A stretch of 64,000 bases of DNA from Pseudalgibacter alginicilyticus (GTDB lineage: Bacteria > Bacteroidota > Bacteroidia > Flavobacteriales > Flavobacteriaceae), in contig NZ_CP012898.1 of the NCBI RefSeq assembly GCF_001310225.1, positions 2,356,001-2,420,000 of the forward strand. The letters are read 5' to 3'. The notes beneath the pieces are model-generated. The model was given only the letters and a program-made list of their open reading frames with translations, was not told the DNA's origin and ran no database searches. The number at the start of each line of letters is the position of its first letter. Within the stretch, counting starts at the first letter, position 1. The translations under genes and the position numbers were made by a program. Below are positions 17,709 through 27,147 of the stretch, piece after piece.

Positions 17709-19946
17709 TTATAATAGTTCAATAGTATAATTCCCTTCCGGTATATTGACGCGAATACCATGTTCCTTTGATTTCTCAACAGGTATTTTTTCTCCATCTA
17801 ATTTTACTGAGGAAATATTAGGAGCATAAAAAGTGACATAAGTTCCAGAAGAAATAATCTTACCAGAATTTCCTTTACCATTTTTAGTATTCATAAACAA
17901 TGCAATGGGATCATCGGATTTAAATCCAGTTTGAACATCCCGTCCTGATATAAATGACACACCCTTTACAAAATATGAAATCAATTTTCCTGTAAGTTTT
18001 CTATAAACGACATTCTCTCCTTGAAAAGATTCCGTTTTATTTGTTTCAAGGGTTTTTCCTCCAGAAATAAGTGCAACATCTACAATGTTTTCTTGGGTAA
18101 TTTCACTACCTGTATAATTTCCAACCGCAATTCTGGTCAAATCTCCAATTTCATGATTCTGATCTCCAGGAAACAGCACTGTTAGAACATCTGCTTTATT
18201 ACCACTTGTAGAGTAGTTGTTATATAAATACTCTGCCCGATAATGATGTCCTCTCATTTGATTAACCATTTCTTTCTTTTCAACTGAAATTGGAGGCGTT
18301 CCAAGGAAAGTGGATAATTTTACCGTATTGTTACTATACAGCACTGGGCCCAAAGCGCCCTTCTTTACTTGAAGTACTGAATGATAGTGCTTTTGGTCTT
18401 CAACGGTTTCTACTATTGCCGTATTGGGATGCCAAACAATATTAACTGTAGCTCCAGAAACATCCGTAGTTACATGGTCCGCTACAATATAATATCCATT
18501 TGCACCATCTGCTGCCTGTAAAAAAATAACATCACGAAAATGTTCTCCTTTTATTGCAATGTTGCTAGATGCTCTGAAATATTCAATATTGGTACCAACA
18601 ATGCCTTCTTCTATTCCATTACCATATTTACTAGTGTGTCTCTCTCCGTCAATCATTAATACATTTCCCGATTCAGAGTTATACTTTATAAAATCCCAAG
18701 AACTAGTGAGACCTTCGGCCGAAACACTATTATTTGGACCATCATATCCTGAATTTCTTAAGATTCTTTCACCAAAACCTGACAAACCAATAGAATTTGA
18801 TTCATTCTGAGCATGCCAATCTACTTTATCGGTCATAGACAAAACACTTAAATACAAGGCATCTTTTGATTGATTATTTCCAATTAATGCAGCATAATTA
18901 TCAAAAATTTTGCTGGGAGCCAATTCGGCATCTCCCAAATCAATTTCAATAGGATTATTATTGGATGCAGAACCTGCCATCATTACATAAGATAATAAAT
19001 AGCCTGGAAGTATTGCGGTATCTTGTGAGAGTCCTGCTTGCTCTTTTAACTTCCACATAGCCCATTTGTATGCATCGTCAGAAAAACGGGCCGCTCTTGC
19101 TATGGTGGGTGTAGATATTTCTGCACCATTAATAGTCCAGTCTATACCACCACCTCTAGTATCACCATAAAACATATTCGATCCAAATGGAGCTGATGCA
19201 TAGCCGTACATAAATTCATGTAAATTACGAAATCCTGGATTACTAAAATACTCGTTATACCCCATGTATTCCATAAGATCAAAAACAGAATTTTTAGCAC
19301 CTCTACCAATATGATTAAATCTTCCTATTACATAACCATTTCCTGCAGGAGAATAGCCATCTGGATAAAAATGTATCGCTAAATCTTTATCATACTGTTT
19401 TTTTGCCGCTTCAAATTTTGTTATATCGTTTGCATATTTATACCACATCATTCTCATAGCAATACCATGAGGTTTCCATCGTTTAGTCACTAACTGAAAT
19501 ATTTTATCCTTAATATCGTACTCATAACTTTTAAGTTCTGCTTCACTAAGTTCATACTTAATAACATCCAGTGCTAAAAGCGCATGTAAAAGTTCATGAG
19601 ATGGGACAGATGAGGTACCAGCACCATCACCAATTTTCATAGTTCGAATTCTGGTCTCAAATTTCTTTTTAATAGCATTAATATATTGATTTTTATTAGC
19701 AGGATCAAGGACATAGGCTAATGCATTGGCTCCCATCACCTCCCTTGTTTCACCACCACGCTTGTTTGCTAAATTAATGGCACTTGTCTTCATAGCTCTA
19801 TACATTTTTGAAGTGCTGGCTAATTTTCTCCAATATGAGTAATCGGTAGTATCTATGATATTTCCAGAAAACCCTTGTAGCGGTAAAAACATTAAGCAAA
19901 AAAATGCTAATAAAACAGATTTAGAACGGCTATTATATATTTTCAT
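17709..19946 (-). CDS. Heparinase II/III-like protein, candidate polysaccharide lyase (paralogue A)
   Basis: A 745-residue secreted protein. After a signal peptide (ending about GFSG) comes an alpha-helical half (about 30-380) with NGYVIGRFNHIGRGAKNSVF and APFGSNMFYGDTRGGG, then a beta-sheet half (about 390-745) with HFRDVIFLQAADGANGYYIV and ADHVTTD. An alpha-toroid followed by a beta-sandwich is the layout of heparinase II/III-like and related lyases that beta-eliminate uronate-containing glycans. This fits the GH88 enzyme encoded at 54255-55463. It is closely similar over its whole length, signal included, to the protein at 21658-23913, with a GH43 gene between them. The exact PL family is not recognised; catalytic Tyr/His are not assigned. 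Confidence 0.75.
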   Translation of the reverse strand: MKIYNSRSKSVLLAFFCLMFLPLQGFSGNIIDTTDYSYWRKLASTSKMYRAMKTSAINLANKRGGETREVMGANALAYVLDPANKNQYINAIKKKFETRIRTMKIGDGAGTSSVPSHELLHALLALDVIKYELSEAELKSYEYDIKDKIFQLVTKRWKPHGIAMRMMWYKYANDITKFEAAKKQYDKDLAIHFYPDGYSPAGNGYVIGRFNHIGRGAKNSVFDLMEYMGYNEYFSNPGFRNLHEFMYGYASAPFGSNMFYGDTRGGGIDWTINGAEISTPTIARAARFSDDAYKWAMWKLKEQAGLSQDTAILPGYLLSYVMMAGSASNNNPIEIDLGDAELAPSKIFDNYAALIGNNQSKDALYLSVLSMTDKVDWHAQNESNSIGLSGFGERILRNSGYDGPNNSVSAEGLTSSWDFIKYNSESGNVLMIDGERHTSKYGNGIEEGIVGTNIEYFRASSNIAIKGEHFRDVIFLQAADGANGYYIVADHVTTDVSGATVNIVWHPNTAIVETVEDQKHYHSVLQVKKGALGPVLYSNNTVKLSTFLGTPPISVEKKEMVNQMRGHHYRAEYLYNNYSTSGNKADVLTVLFPGDQNHEIGDLTRIAVGNYTGSEITQENIVDVALISGGKTLETNKTESFQGENVVYRKLTGKLISYFVKGVSFISGRDVQTGFKSDDPIALFMNTKNGKGNSGKIISSGTYVTFYAPNISSVKLDGEKIPVEKSKEHGIRVNIPEGNYTIELL

Positions 19947-19958
19947 TTTATTATTTAA

Positions 19959-21587
19959 TTATTTCTCCCTTAAAACAATATTATCCCAATAACAAGCACC
20001 ATTAAAATCAACTGAGGTAGTACAGCTAAAATCTATGGTTGAAGAATCACCACTATTAAAAACACCATTGAACTCAATCCATTCTCCGGCACGATTGTTC
20101 GCATCAAGTTCAAACTTTAAAACCTCATCAAAAGTACCATTAGTATCAAAAATGACCTGACCTGTACTACCATTTTCAATTTTTAACATAACACTTAATT
20201 CGTAGTTTGTTTTTGGAGAAAGTTGAACTTGTTGAACTTTCTCTACAGGGCTGCCTTCACCTTTATATTGCAATGAATAAAACCCTTTTGCTGTAGTATC
20301 ACGATACCATGATAATTTTTCGGATGATTTACCCCTCCAATATTTTATTTGGTTTTGTGTAGCTAATTCAAACGAAGAATTTTTTACTAAATTTTTCGTA
20401 TTCGATTTAGTAATTTTCAACGACGAAATTATATTATTACAGCCCACGGCATTCAAATCAATTCGGTCTTCCTCAAACAGCCATGACTCCCCTTTAAAAT
20501 TATCTTTCTCAAAACACTCAACAACATAACCATCAGGAATTTGAATAGAAGATATACCATTTGGAAGAATTCCATTTTTCTTCAAATCCTTTTGTTGATA
20601 GTTACCAACAGATAAAGTACCAAACATTTCATTAAAGTTAATGGCTTTATAAAAGGTTGGTAATTCCACTCCAAGTGATTTCTTTATCATTTGAATGGTA
20701 CCATCTTCATTAAAATAAACGGGGTCAAAACAAATAGAGCGATTCACAGAAATGCCTCCGGAAAGACTACCATTGTGATAAAACAGATACCATTGCCCCT
20801 TAAATTCAACCATAGAACCATGCATCGTAATTAAATCGTTCTGCTCCATAATTAAGCCTTTAGGTTCCCATGGTCCTAATGGGTTATCGCTCATTGAATA
20901 TTGCATCTCGTTATAAGGTCGATGATGATCCGGATAGATCATGTAGTATTTTCCTTTGCGTTTAAAAACAAATGGGCCTTCTCGGTGTTCGTCTGTACCG
21001 ATTTGATGAACCATTTCCCCTTCAATCTCCATCATATTATCCTTTAACTTAGCAGCATAACATTTAGCATCTACTACAGCATAAAGGTAAATCTCACCGT
21101 CATCATCAATAAAAACATTAGGATCACAAAATGTTTCTCCTCCTTTAATATAACCTTGAACTTCAAAATCAGAAGCTGGTTTTCTACTAGTAGCCACACC
21201 TATCTCCCAAATCTTTTTGGCATTCTTATGCGGAAAAAAGTAATAATAAATACCATCTTTATAAACACAATCGGGAGCCCACATATATCCTCCTTTTCGC
21301 CACCCCCAAGAGACATCCCTAGAATGAAGAATTTCTCCATGATCTTTCCACGTAATCAAATCCTCTGTTGAGAATATGTGATAGCCATCCATGGTACTAT
21401 AACTTCTTGTTCCTGCTATATCGGTTGATGGATATACATATAAGCGTTCATCTTCCCAAACTCGAGCCGTAGCATCCGCTGTAAACATATGACTCACTAT
21501 AGGATTTGAACGCCGATTCTGAGCATTAACAATAAACACTACCATTAATAACAAGAATACTAAAAGTAATGATGTTGTTTTTTTCAT
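19959..21587 (-). CDS. GH43-like glycosidase with beta/gamma-crystallin-like and CBM-like domains
   Basis: About 542 residues from ATG 21587 (MKKTTSLLLVFLLLMVVFIVNAQ, a clean signal); the ATG at 21629 adds 14 residues. The five-bladed propeller occupies about 25-320. Candidate catalytic residues are D in MFTADATARVWEDE, D in TFCDPNVFIDDDGEIYLYA and E in HREGPFVFKRKGKYYMIY, the GH43 base/pKa-modulator/acid pattern. At about 350-405, GYVVECFEKDNFKGESWLF and the following stretch look like a beta/gamma-crystallin motif. The last 140 residues (NSSFELATQNQIKYWRG to YWDNIVLREK) resemble a CBM4/9-type carbohydrate-binding domain. GH43 members act mainly on alpha-L-arabinose, beta-xylose or galactose. 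It lies between the two lyase-like paralogues. Confidence 0.88.
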   Translation of the reverse strand: MKKTTSLLLVFLLLMVVFIVNAQNRRSNPIVSHMFTADATARVWEDERLYVYPSTDIAGTRSYSTMDGYHIFSTEDLITWKDHGEILHSRDVSWGWRKGGYMWAPDCVYKDGIYYYFFPHKNAKKIWEIGVATSRKPASDFEVQGYIKGGETFCDPNVFIDDDGEIYLYAVVDAKCYAAKLKDNMMEIEGEMVHQIGTDEHREGPFVFKRKGKYYMIYPDHHRPYNEMQYSMSDNPLGPWEPKGLIMEQNDLITMHGSMVEFKGQWYLFYHNGSLSGGISVNRSICFDPVYFNEDGTIQMIKKSLGVELPTFYKAINFNEMFGTLSVGNYQQKDLKKNGILPNGISSIQIPDGYVVECFEKDNFKGESWLFEEDRIDLNAVGCNNIISSLKITKSNTKNLVKNSSFELATQNQIKYWRGKSSEKLSWYRDTTAKGFYSLQYKGEGSPVEKVQQVQLSPKTNYELSVMLKIENGSTGQVIFDTNGTFDEVLKFELDANNRAGEWIEFNGVFNSGDSSTIDFSCTTSVDFNGACYWDNIVLREK

Positions 21588-21657
21588 TTTTGTAGGTTTA
21601 ATAATTTTCAAATTTCTATAGTTCATCAAAAGATATATCCTTTCTAACTTCTATATT

Positions 21658-23913
21658 TTAAAGCCTTTTTAGTATCTCAAACTTAAAGGTTCCTTCCGGA
21701 ATTTTAACACGAACACTATTTGGCTCCACATGGTCTACAGTTATTTCTTTATCATCTAATTTTACAAATGAAATACCTGATCCATAAAAAGTTACATGAG
21801 TTCCCGAAGACACTATTTTACCACTAATTCCATTAGAACTTACAGTATTCATATATAAAGCCACGGAATCATCTGATTTAAAACCTATTTGATTACCCAC
21901 ACCAGATTTAAATAAGCTACCTTTTACAAAATATGAAACCAACTTTCCTGCAAGTTTTCTATAAACGATATTCTCTCCTTGAAAAGATTCTGTTTTATTA
22001 GTTCCTAGGGTTGTTCCTCCAGAAATAAGTGCAACATCTACAATATTTTCTTGGAAAATTTCACTACCTGTATATTCTCCAACTGCAATTCTCTTTAAAT
22101 CTCCTGGTTTATGGGTATTATCTCCCGGAAAAAGCACGGTAAGAATATTGGCTTGTTTATTGACTGTATTATAATTAGCATACAAATAGTCAGCCGCATA
22201 GCCATATCCTGATCTAGCCTGATTTACAGTTTTCTTTATTTTAACTGAAGCTGGTGGAGTTCCTAAAAAAGTAGTTAAAGTAGCTTCATTTTCTGTATAC
22301 AAACGAGGCCCTTTTTTCCCTTTTTCTATTTTTATTTCAGAAAAGTATTTTGTATCGTCCTTCAGTGTATTTAAAGTAGCTGCATTAGGATGCCATACTA
22401 CATTAACATTATCTTTTGTTGTATCTGTGGTTACATGATCCATGACAATATAATAACCATTAACACCATTTGAAGGCTGAACAAAAACAACATCTCTGAA
22501 GTGAGTTCCTGCAATGGCATCCGAACTGGAACCCCTAAAATATTCCATGTCTTGACCTACAAATCCTTCAATAATACCATCTCCCACTTTAGATGCGTGT
22601 CTTTTTCCTCCTATCATTAAAGTATTTGCAGATTCTGAATTTGAATGTATAAAATTAAAAGTGGCTGTTACCCCATCTATAGTAACATCATTATTTGGAC
22701 CATCATACCCTGCATTACGCAACAAAATCTCTCCGTATCCAGCCATGGCTAAAGCATTGGTTTCATAATTGGTATGATATTCAGTATTCCCTTTTAAATT
22801 TAACATACTCATATAAAGTGCTTCAGTGGACTCCTCATTAGTGATTAAAGCGGCATAATTTTCAAATAATCGGCTTGGAGCCATTACAGCATCACCAGTA
22901 TTAAATTCTAATGGATTATTATTTTTAGCAGTTCCTGCCATAATTAAGTAATTTGACAAATGCCCTTTTAAGACTCCCTCAGAAACACCTGCCCCTTCTC
23001 GTAAAACCCACATGGCGTATTTATAAGCTTCTGGAGAATAGCGAGCAGCTGAAACAATATGTGGCGATAAAATGATAGCTCCGTCTTCAATATCCCATGG
23101 TTTCTGTGCTTCCGTATCACGTGAATCACCATAAAGTAAAATTCTTCCAAAAGGAGCAACTGCATAGCCATACATAAACTCTTTTAGTCCAACTATACCT
23201 GGATTTGTATAGTATTCATGATACCCCATATACTCCATGATATCTGGAGTGGTATTTTTTACAGCACGTTCAATAGAATTCCAACGTTGAACACAATAAC
23301 CATTACCTGCTGGTGACACACCATCATTAGGCATGTAATGCTCTGCTATTCCTATATCAAACTCTTTTTTTGCCTCTTGAAATTTAACCTCATCTCCCAT
23401 GTATTTGTAATATAGCATACGCATAGCCCAACCGTGAGGGTCCCATTTACCTATCACTAAGGCCATCGTTTTAGCTTCTAACCAACTCTCATATTCTTTT
23501 AGTACAACTGAATTTAAATCATAACGTATAACATCTAATGCCAAGACTGCATAAAATAGCTCATGTGAAGGTACAGAAGAACTAGCAGCACCATTACCAA
23601 TTTTCATGGTTCGAATCCTAGTTTCAAACTTACTTTTAATAGCATGAATATATTTGCTCTTATTTGCAGAATCTAAAATATAGGCAAGTGCATTTGCTCC
23701 TAAAACATCTCTAGTTTCTCCATCACCTTGATTTGCTACAGTAATAGCATTGGCCTTCATAGCTCTAAACATCTCTGACGTTTTGGCTAATTGCCTCCAA
23801 TATGAGTAATCAGTTGTATCAATTATGTTTCCTGAAAAACCTTGAAATGGTATCAATGAAAGACAAGTAAACACAATTAAAACTAATTTAGAATGGACGT
23901 GAGTTATTTTCAT
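21658..23913 (-). CDS. Heparinase II/III-like protein, candidate polysaccharide lyase (paralogue B)
   Basis: A 751-residue secreted paralogue of the protein at 17709-19946. Shared features include the signal end GFSGNIIDTTDYSYWR, the FETRIRTMKIG block, SVPSHEL, SPAGNGY, EFMYGYA-APFG, DGPNN and GTHFRDVVFVQPSNGVNGYY. The same helical N-terminal and beta C-terminal halves are present. It differs from its twin in the central loop (RDTEAQKPWDIEDGAII versus the Gly-rich TRGGGIDWTI), which could shape subsite preference. It is the first of three genes (B, GH43, A) arranged as a duplication with GH43 inside. The likely role is endolytic or exolytic beta-elimination of uronate-containing oligomers. 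This is inferred from fold pattern and context, not from a recognised signature. Confidence 0.75.
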   Translation of the reverse strand: MKITHVHSKLVLIVFTCLSLIPFQGFSGNIIDTTDYSYWRQLAKTSEMFRAMKANAITVANQGDGETRDVLGANALAYILDSANKSKYIHAIKSKFETRIRTMKIGNGAASSSVPSHELFYAVLALDVIRYDLNSVVLKEYESWLEAKTMALVIGKWDPHGWAMRMLYYKYMGDEVKFQEAKKEFDIGIAEHYMPNDGVSPAGNGYCVQRWNSIERAVKNTTPDIMEYMGYHEYYTNPGIVGLKEFMYGYAVAPFGRILLYGDSRDTEAQKPWDIEDGAIILSPHIVSAARYSPEAYKYAMWVLREGAGVSEGVLKGHLSNYLIMAGTAKNNNPLEFNTGDAVMAPSRLFENYAALITNEESTEALYMSMLNLKGNTEYHTNYETNALAMAGYGEILLRNAGYDGPNNDVTIDGVTATFNFIHSNSESANTLMIGGKRHASKVGDGIIEGFVGQDMEYFRGSSSDAIAGTHFRDVVFVQPSNGVNGYYIVMDHVTTDTTKDNVNVVWHPNAATLNTLKDDTKYFSEIKIEKGKKGPRLYTENEATLTTFLGTPPASVKIKKTVNQARSGYGYAADYLYANYNTVNKQANILTVLFPGDNTHKPGDLKRIAVGEYTGSEIFQENIVDVALISGGTTLGTNKTESFQGENIVYRKLAGKLVSYFVKGSLFKSGVGNQIGFKSDDSVALYMNTVSSNGISGKIVSSGTHVTFYGSGISFVKLDDKEITVDHVEPNSVRVKIPEGTFKFEILKRL

Positions 23914-24036
23914 ATTATTATCACTATTTAATTTATGTCTCTTATTATATTTTCTTAACTATCTTATCTTACCTTAGAAATAAAATTTATTTATCTTCCA
24001 TTGTAATATCTAATTTAGCAACTGCTTCGCCTCATT

Positions 24037-25464
24037 CTACTTAGACTCCTCATACCCCACTATCACTTCAGGTTTTTGAAGCAATCCATGCATATGCTCA
24101 ACAATATCTTTATATTTATCATCAGCTGAATGTATCAAATTATTCCATTCATTTGGGTCGTTTGCATGATTGTACAACTCCCTTGAACCATCAAAGTATT
24201 CTGTGAATCGATACGAGCCATATTTCACAGTAGCGTACTTATCTCTCCTAAAAGTATATGCAGGGTATTCCCATTTAACACTTGGGTTTTTCATCAGAGG
24301 AACAAGACTATGTCCTTCCACTTTTTTGTTTTCTGGAAGACCACAAATTTCTAATAATGTAGGATAAAGGTCTATTAACTGAACATTAGCCTCAACCTGT
24401 TTGATGGTACCCTTCGTTGATTTAGACCTTGGATCCTTGATAATAAGTGGAACTTTAGTTGAACGGTCCCATGCAGTATGTTTTTGAAACCTACTTTTTT
24501 CACCCATATGAAATCCATGATCTGACCATAAAACAACAATGGTATTGTCTCTGTAAGGACTATTTTCCAGAGCCTTTAGTATTTTTCCAATTTGAACATC
24601 TGTAAAGGTAATGCACGCCATGTAGGCCTGAAGCATCTTACGCCATTGTTTGTTCTTGATGGCCCAAGGCACATCAGGATAAGTATTCCAAACCTCTTCG
24701 GCCGCTTTAGGAATATCGTTATAATCGTCTTCTTTATAAGGTGGAAGTTCAATTTCATCAAGAGGATACATGTCTAAATACTTCTGCTGAATATACAACG
24801 GCGTATGCGGACGCAAAAAACCGGTCATCAAAAAAAACGGTTTATCGTGGTCTTGTGAAAGTTGATCTACAGCCCATTCAGCCGCTTTATAATCACTCAT
24901 TTCCGTTTCTGGTTTATTTATAGGTCCCCAATCTAAAAGCCCTACTGAACCAAACCAATTTAATCTCTTCTTTTTTCCATTTTCATCTAAATTGAAATCC
25001 CATGAACCACGACCATGAGATACGTCAACTGTTTCCTCGGGAACGTGGTGATGAAGAAGCTTTCCAGCTGCCATTGTCTTGTAGCCATAATCTGCAAAAT
25101 ATTCATAAATCAGAGAGGAACCTTTCTTTTTAACAGCTTCAACAACTTCCTTATCTTTTTTCTGTATACTTCCCTCAGATCCAAAACCCAAACTATGGTA
25201 ATACATTCCTGACATTACACTTGCCCGTGAAGGACCGCAAACTGCGTATTGACAATGAGCTGAATTAAAAAATGTTCCTTGTGAAGCCAGCGCATCCATA
25301 TTCGGGGTAATTGCTTGATTATTACCCATATAACCCGCCCAATCATTTAGATCATCTACCGCAATAAAAAGTACATTTGGCTTTTTTTGTGTATTTACTT
25401 TTTTAGATGAAGAACAGCTAACCATAAGTGTTAAACTTATACAAAAGAGAAAGATTTTTTTCAT
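24037..25464 (-). CDS. S1-family sulfatase (iduronate-2-sulfatase-like), lipoprotein
   Basis: A 475-residue lipoprotein (lipobox LMVSC, Cys17). Metal ligands are D37-D38 in FIAVDDLNDWAGYMGNN, and the formylglycine site is C76-G-P-S-R80 in QYAVCGPSRASVMSG. VVLWSDHGFHMGEK is the second metal-binding motif. VDDLNDW and FLRPHTPLYIQQKYLD are typical of the iduronate-2-sulfatase/IdsA-like branch of S1. Together with the neighbouring sulfatase (25503-27101) and the one at 34718-36070 it forms a group with this VDDLND signature. It should desulfate oligomers in the periplasm. The exact sulfate position is not readable. Confidence 0.93.
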   Translation of the reverse strand: MKKIFLFCISLTLMVSCSSSKKVNTQKKPNVLFIAVDDLNDWAGYMGNNQAITPNMDALASQGTFFNSAHCQYAVCGPSRASVMSGMYYHSLGFGSEGSIQKKDKEVVEAVKKKGSSLIYEYFADYGYKTMAAGKLLHHHVPEETVDVSHGRGSWDFNLDENGKKKRLNWFGSVGLLDWGPINKPETEMSDYKAAEWAVDQLSQDHDKPFFLMTGFLRPHTPLYIQQKYLDMYPLDEIELPPYKEDDYNDIPKAAEEVWNTYPDVPWAIKNKQWRKMLQAYMACITFTDVQIGKILKALENSPYRDNTIVVLWSDHGFHMGEKSRFQKHTAWDRSTKVPLIIKDPRSKSTKGTIKQVEANVQLIDLYPTLLEICGLPENKKVEGHSLVPLMKNPSVKWEYPAYTFRRDKYATVKYGSYRFTEYFDGSRELYNHANDPNEWNNLIHSADDKYKDIVEHMHGLLQKPEVIVGYEESK

Positions 25465-25502
25465 AGTATATAATTCTTTTTTATGAAATTATTTTTATTC
25501 AA

Positions 25503-27101
25503 TTACTGTAACCAATTAGGAATAGAGTCATTGTCCTGCCACTTTTTAACTAACTTATCCAAATTATCGCCTTTCCATTTTGTTGAACCTGCTGGTATGG
25601 CATCATGTTTTGGCAACCATTTTTTATGTGCTTCAATAACAGCGGCATATTCTGGGTTGTTTGCCAAATTTATGTGCTCACCAGGGTCTGTTTTATGATT
25701 GTACAATTCCTGTCCACCATCACGATATTGTATATAACGCCAATCATTACTTCTTACCGCATGATTTTTATAAAACCAAGTTGTCAATACAGACCTATCT
25801 AACTTTGTTTCTGGAGAGTTAATTAACGGCACCAAGCTTTCTCCTTCTAATTTTGGTAACTTAGGGAGCTTACAAAGCTCTGATATTGTTGGATAAATAT
25901 CTAAAAGACTCACTACTTGACTACTTCTTTTTCCATTCTCTTTATTATTTGGTACTTTAAAAAACAAAGGTACTTTGGTTGCTTCTTCCCATAACGCTTG
26001 TTTTCTGAAATGTCTTTTTTCACCTAAATGTTGTCCATGATCTGACCATAGAACAATAATAGTATTTTTGCCATTCGGACTTTTTTCTAATGCGTCTATA
26101 ACTTTTCCTATTTGCTCATCAACAAAAGTGACACAAGCTAAATACGACTGTACTAACTCAGGCAATATTTCTTTTTTTTGAGTCACATCTGCCCAACCTC
26201 CTTTAGGAGTATAGCCATAGGCAATGGCTTTTCCCATAATTGGAATATCTTCAAATTCATTTTCAGGAATTTCAGGCACTTGTATATCTTCAATTGGATA
26301 TAAGTCAAAATACTTTTTTGGAGCTGTATAAGGCACATGGGGTCTAATAAATCCAACTGCCATAAAAAATGGTTTATCTTGCTTTTCGTTCAGCTTGTTG
26401 ATAGCCCAATTAGCAATTTGCTCATCATACATGCCATTTTCAGGAATATCTTCATCTTCTAAGGGACCACCACATAAGGAATAGAATCTGTTGGTATCTT
26501 TATAATTTTTATTAATGGTTTCTTCGCCATACAGTTGAACAAGCTGTCCGCCACCTTTAGGAAACGGATAAAACATGGTACCACGATAACCAAATCCATT
26601 TTCTTTAATATGGGGCTCCATCCCTCTCCAAAATTGCGGAGAATATTCTGTCCAGAAATCATCTGTTTTATCTTTAAAATCTGATTCCCCGCTATGAAAT
26701 ACTTTACCGGTGGCATACGTATTATAGCCGTTGTTTTTAAAGTGTTCTGGAAGCATTTTATGGTCTGCCATAACCGTTTCATAATTCTTTTTCATATTAG
26801 CCGTAGAACTATACCAACCCGACGATGTTGGATGAATACCGCTTAGTAAAGAATTTCTTGATGCAGTACAAACAGGCTGCGACGCATGAGCATTTGTAAA
26901 CAAAACACCTTCTGCAAAAAGCTTATCCATATTAGGTGTTATAGCCTGTGGATGACCTAGCAATGCTCCCTCCCAATCATTTAAATCATCTACTGAAATA
27001 AAAAGTACGTTGGGTTTTGCTTCTGCTATAGTTTCCTTTTTTTTAGTTGAAGAGCAACTGGCTATAAAGAATAAACTTATAAAAACGAAAATATATTTCA
27101 T
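25503..27101 (-). CDS. S1-family sulfatase with CTASR active-site variant, lipoprotein
   Basis: About 532 residues from ATG 27101 (MKYIFVFISLFFIASC, lipobox Cys16); the ATG at 27143 only adds a hydrophilic leader. The family motifs are FISVDDLNDWEGALLGHPQ, VLWSDHGQHLGEKRHF and the C-terminal DGGQELYNHKTDPGEHINL. The active site is C78-T-A-S-R82: Ala replaces the usual Pro of CxPSR. Formylglycine sites with Ala in this place are known, so activity is plausible. It lies directly upstream of another sulfatase and downstream of the beta-propeller gene. Sulfatase function is likely; regiospecificity is unknown. Confidence 0.9.
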   Translation of the reverse strand: MKYIFVFISLFFIASCSSTKKKETIAEAKPNVLFISVDDLNDWEGALLGHPQAITPNMDKLFAEGVLFTNAHASQPVCTASRNSLLSGIHPTSSGWYSSTANMKKNYETVMADHKMLPEHFKNNGYNTYATGKVFHSGESDFKDKTDDFWTEYSPQFWRGMEPHIKENGFGYRGTMFYPFPKGGGQLVQLYGEETINKNYKDTNRFYSLCGGPLEDEDIPENGMYDEQIANWAINKLNEKQDKPFFMAVGFIRPHVPYTAPKKYFDLYPIEDIQVPEIPENEFEDIPIMGKAIAYGYTPKGGWADVTQKKEILPELVQSYLACVTFVDEQIGKVIDALEKSPNGKNTIIVLWSDHGQHLGEKRHFRKQALWEEATKVPLFFKVPNNKENGKRSSQVVSLLDIYPTISELCKLPKLPKLEGESLVPLINSPETKLDRSVLTTWFYKNHAVRSNDWRYIQYRDGGQELYNHKTDPGEHINLANNPEYAAVIEAHKKWLPKHDAIPAGSTKWKGDNLDKLVKKWQDNDSIPNWLQ

Positions 27102-27147
27102 ACTACAATATTTTAATACGAAGTTCTTTTTTGAAAATTTCAATTAC

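Noticed and set aside
26459-26782. Minus-strand ORF of 107 codons
   Set aside because: Same strand but another frame inside the sulfatase gene 25503-27101, whose motifs cover this stretch.
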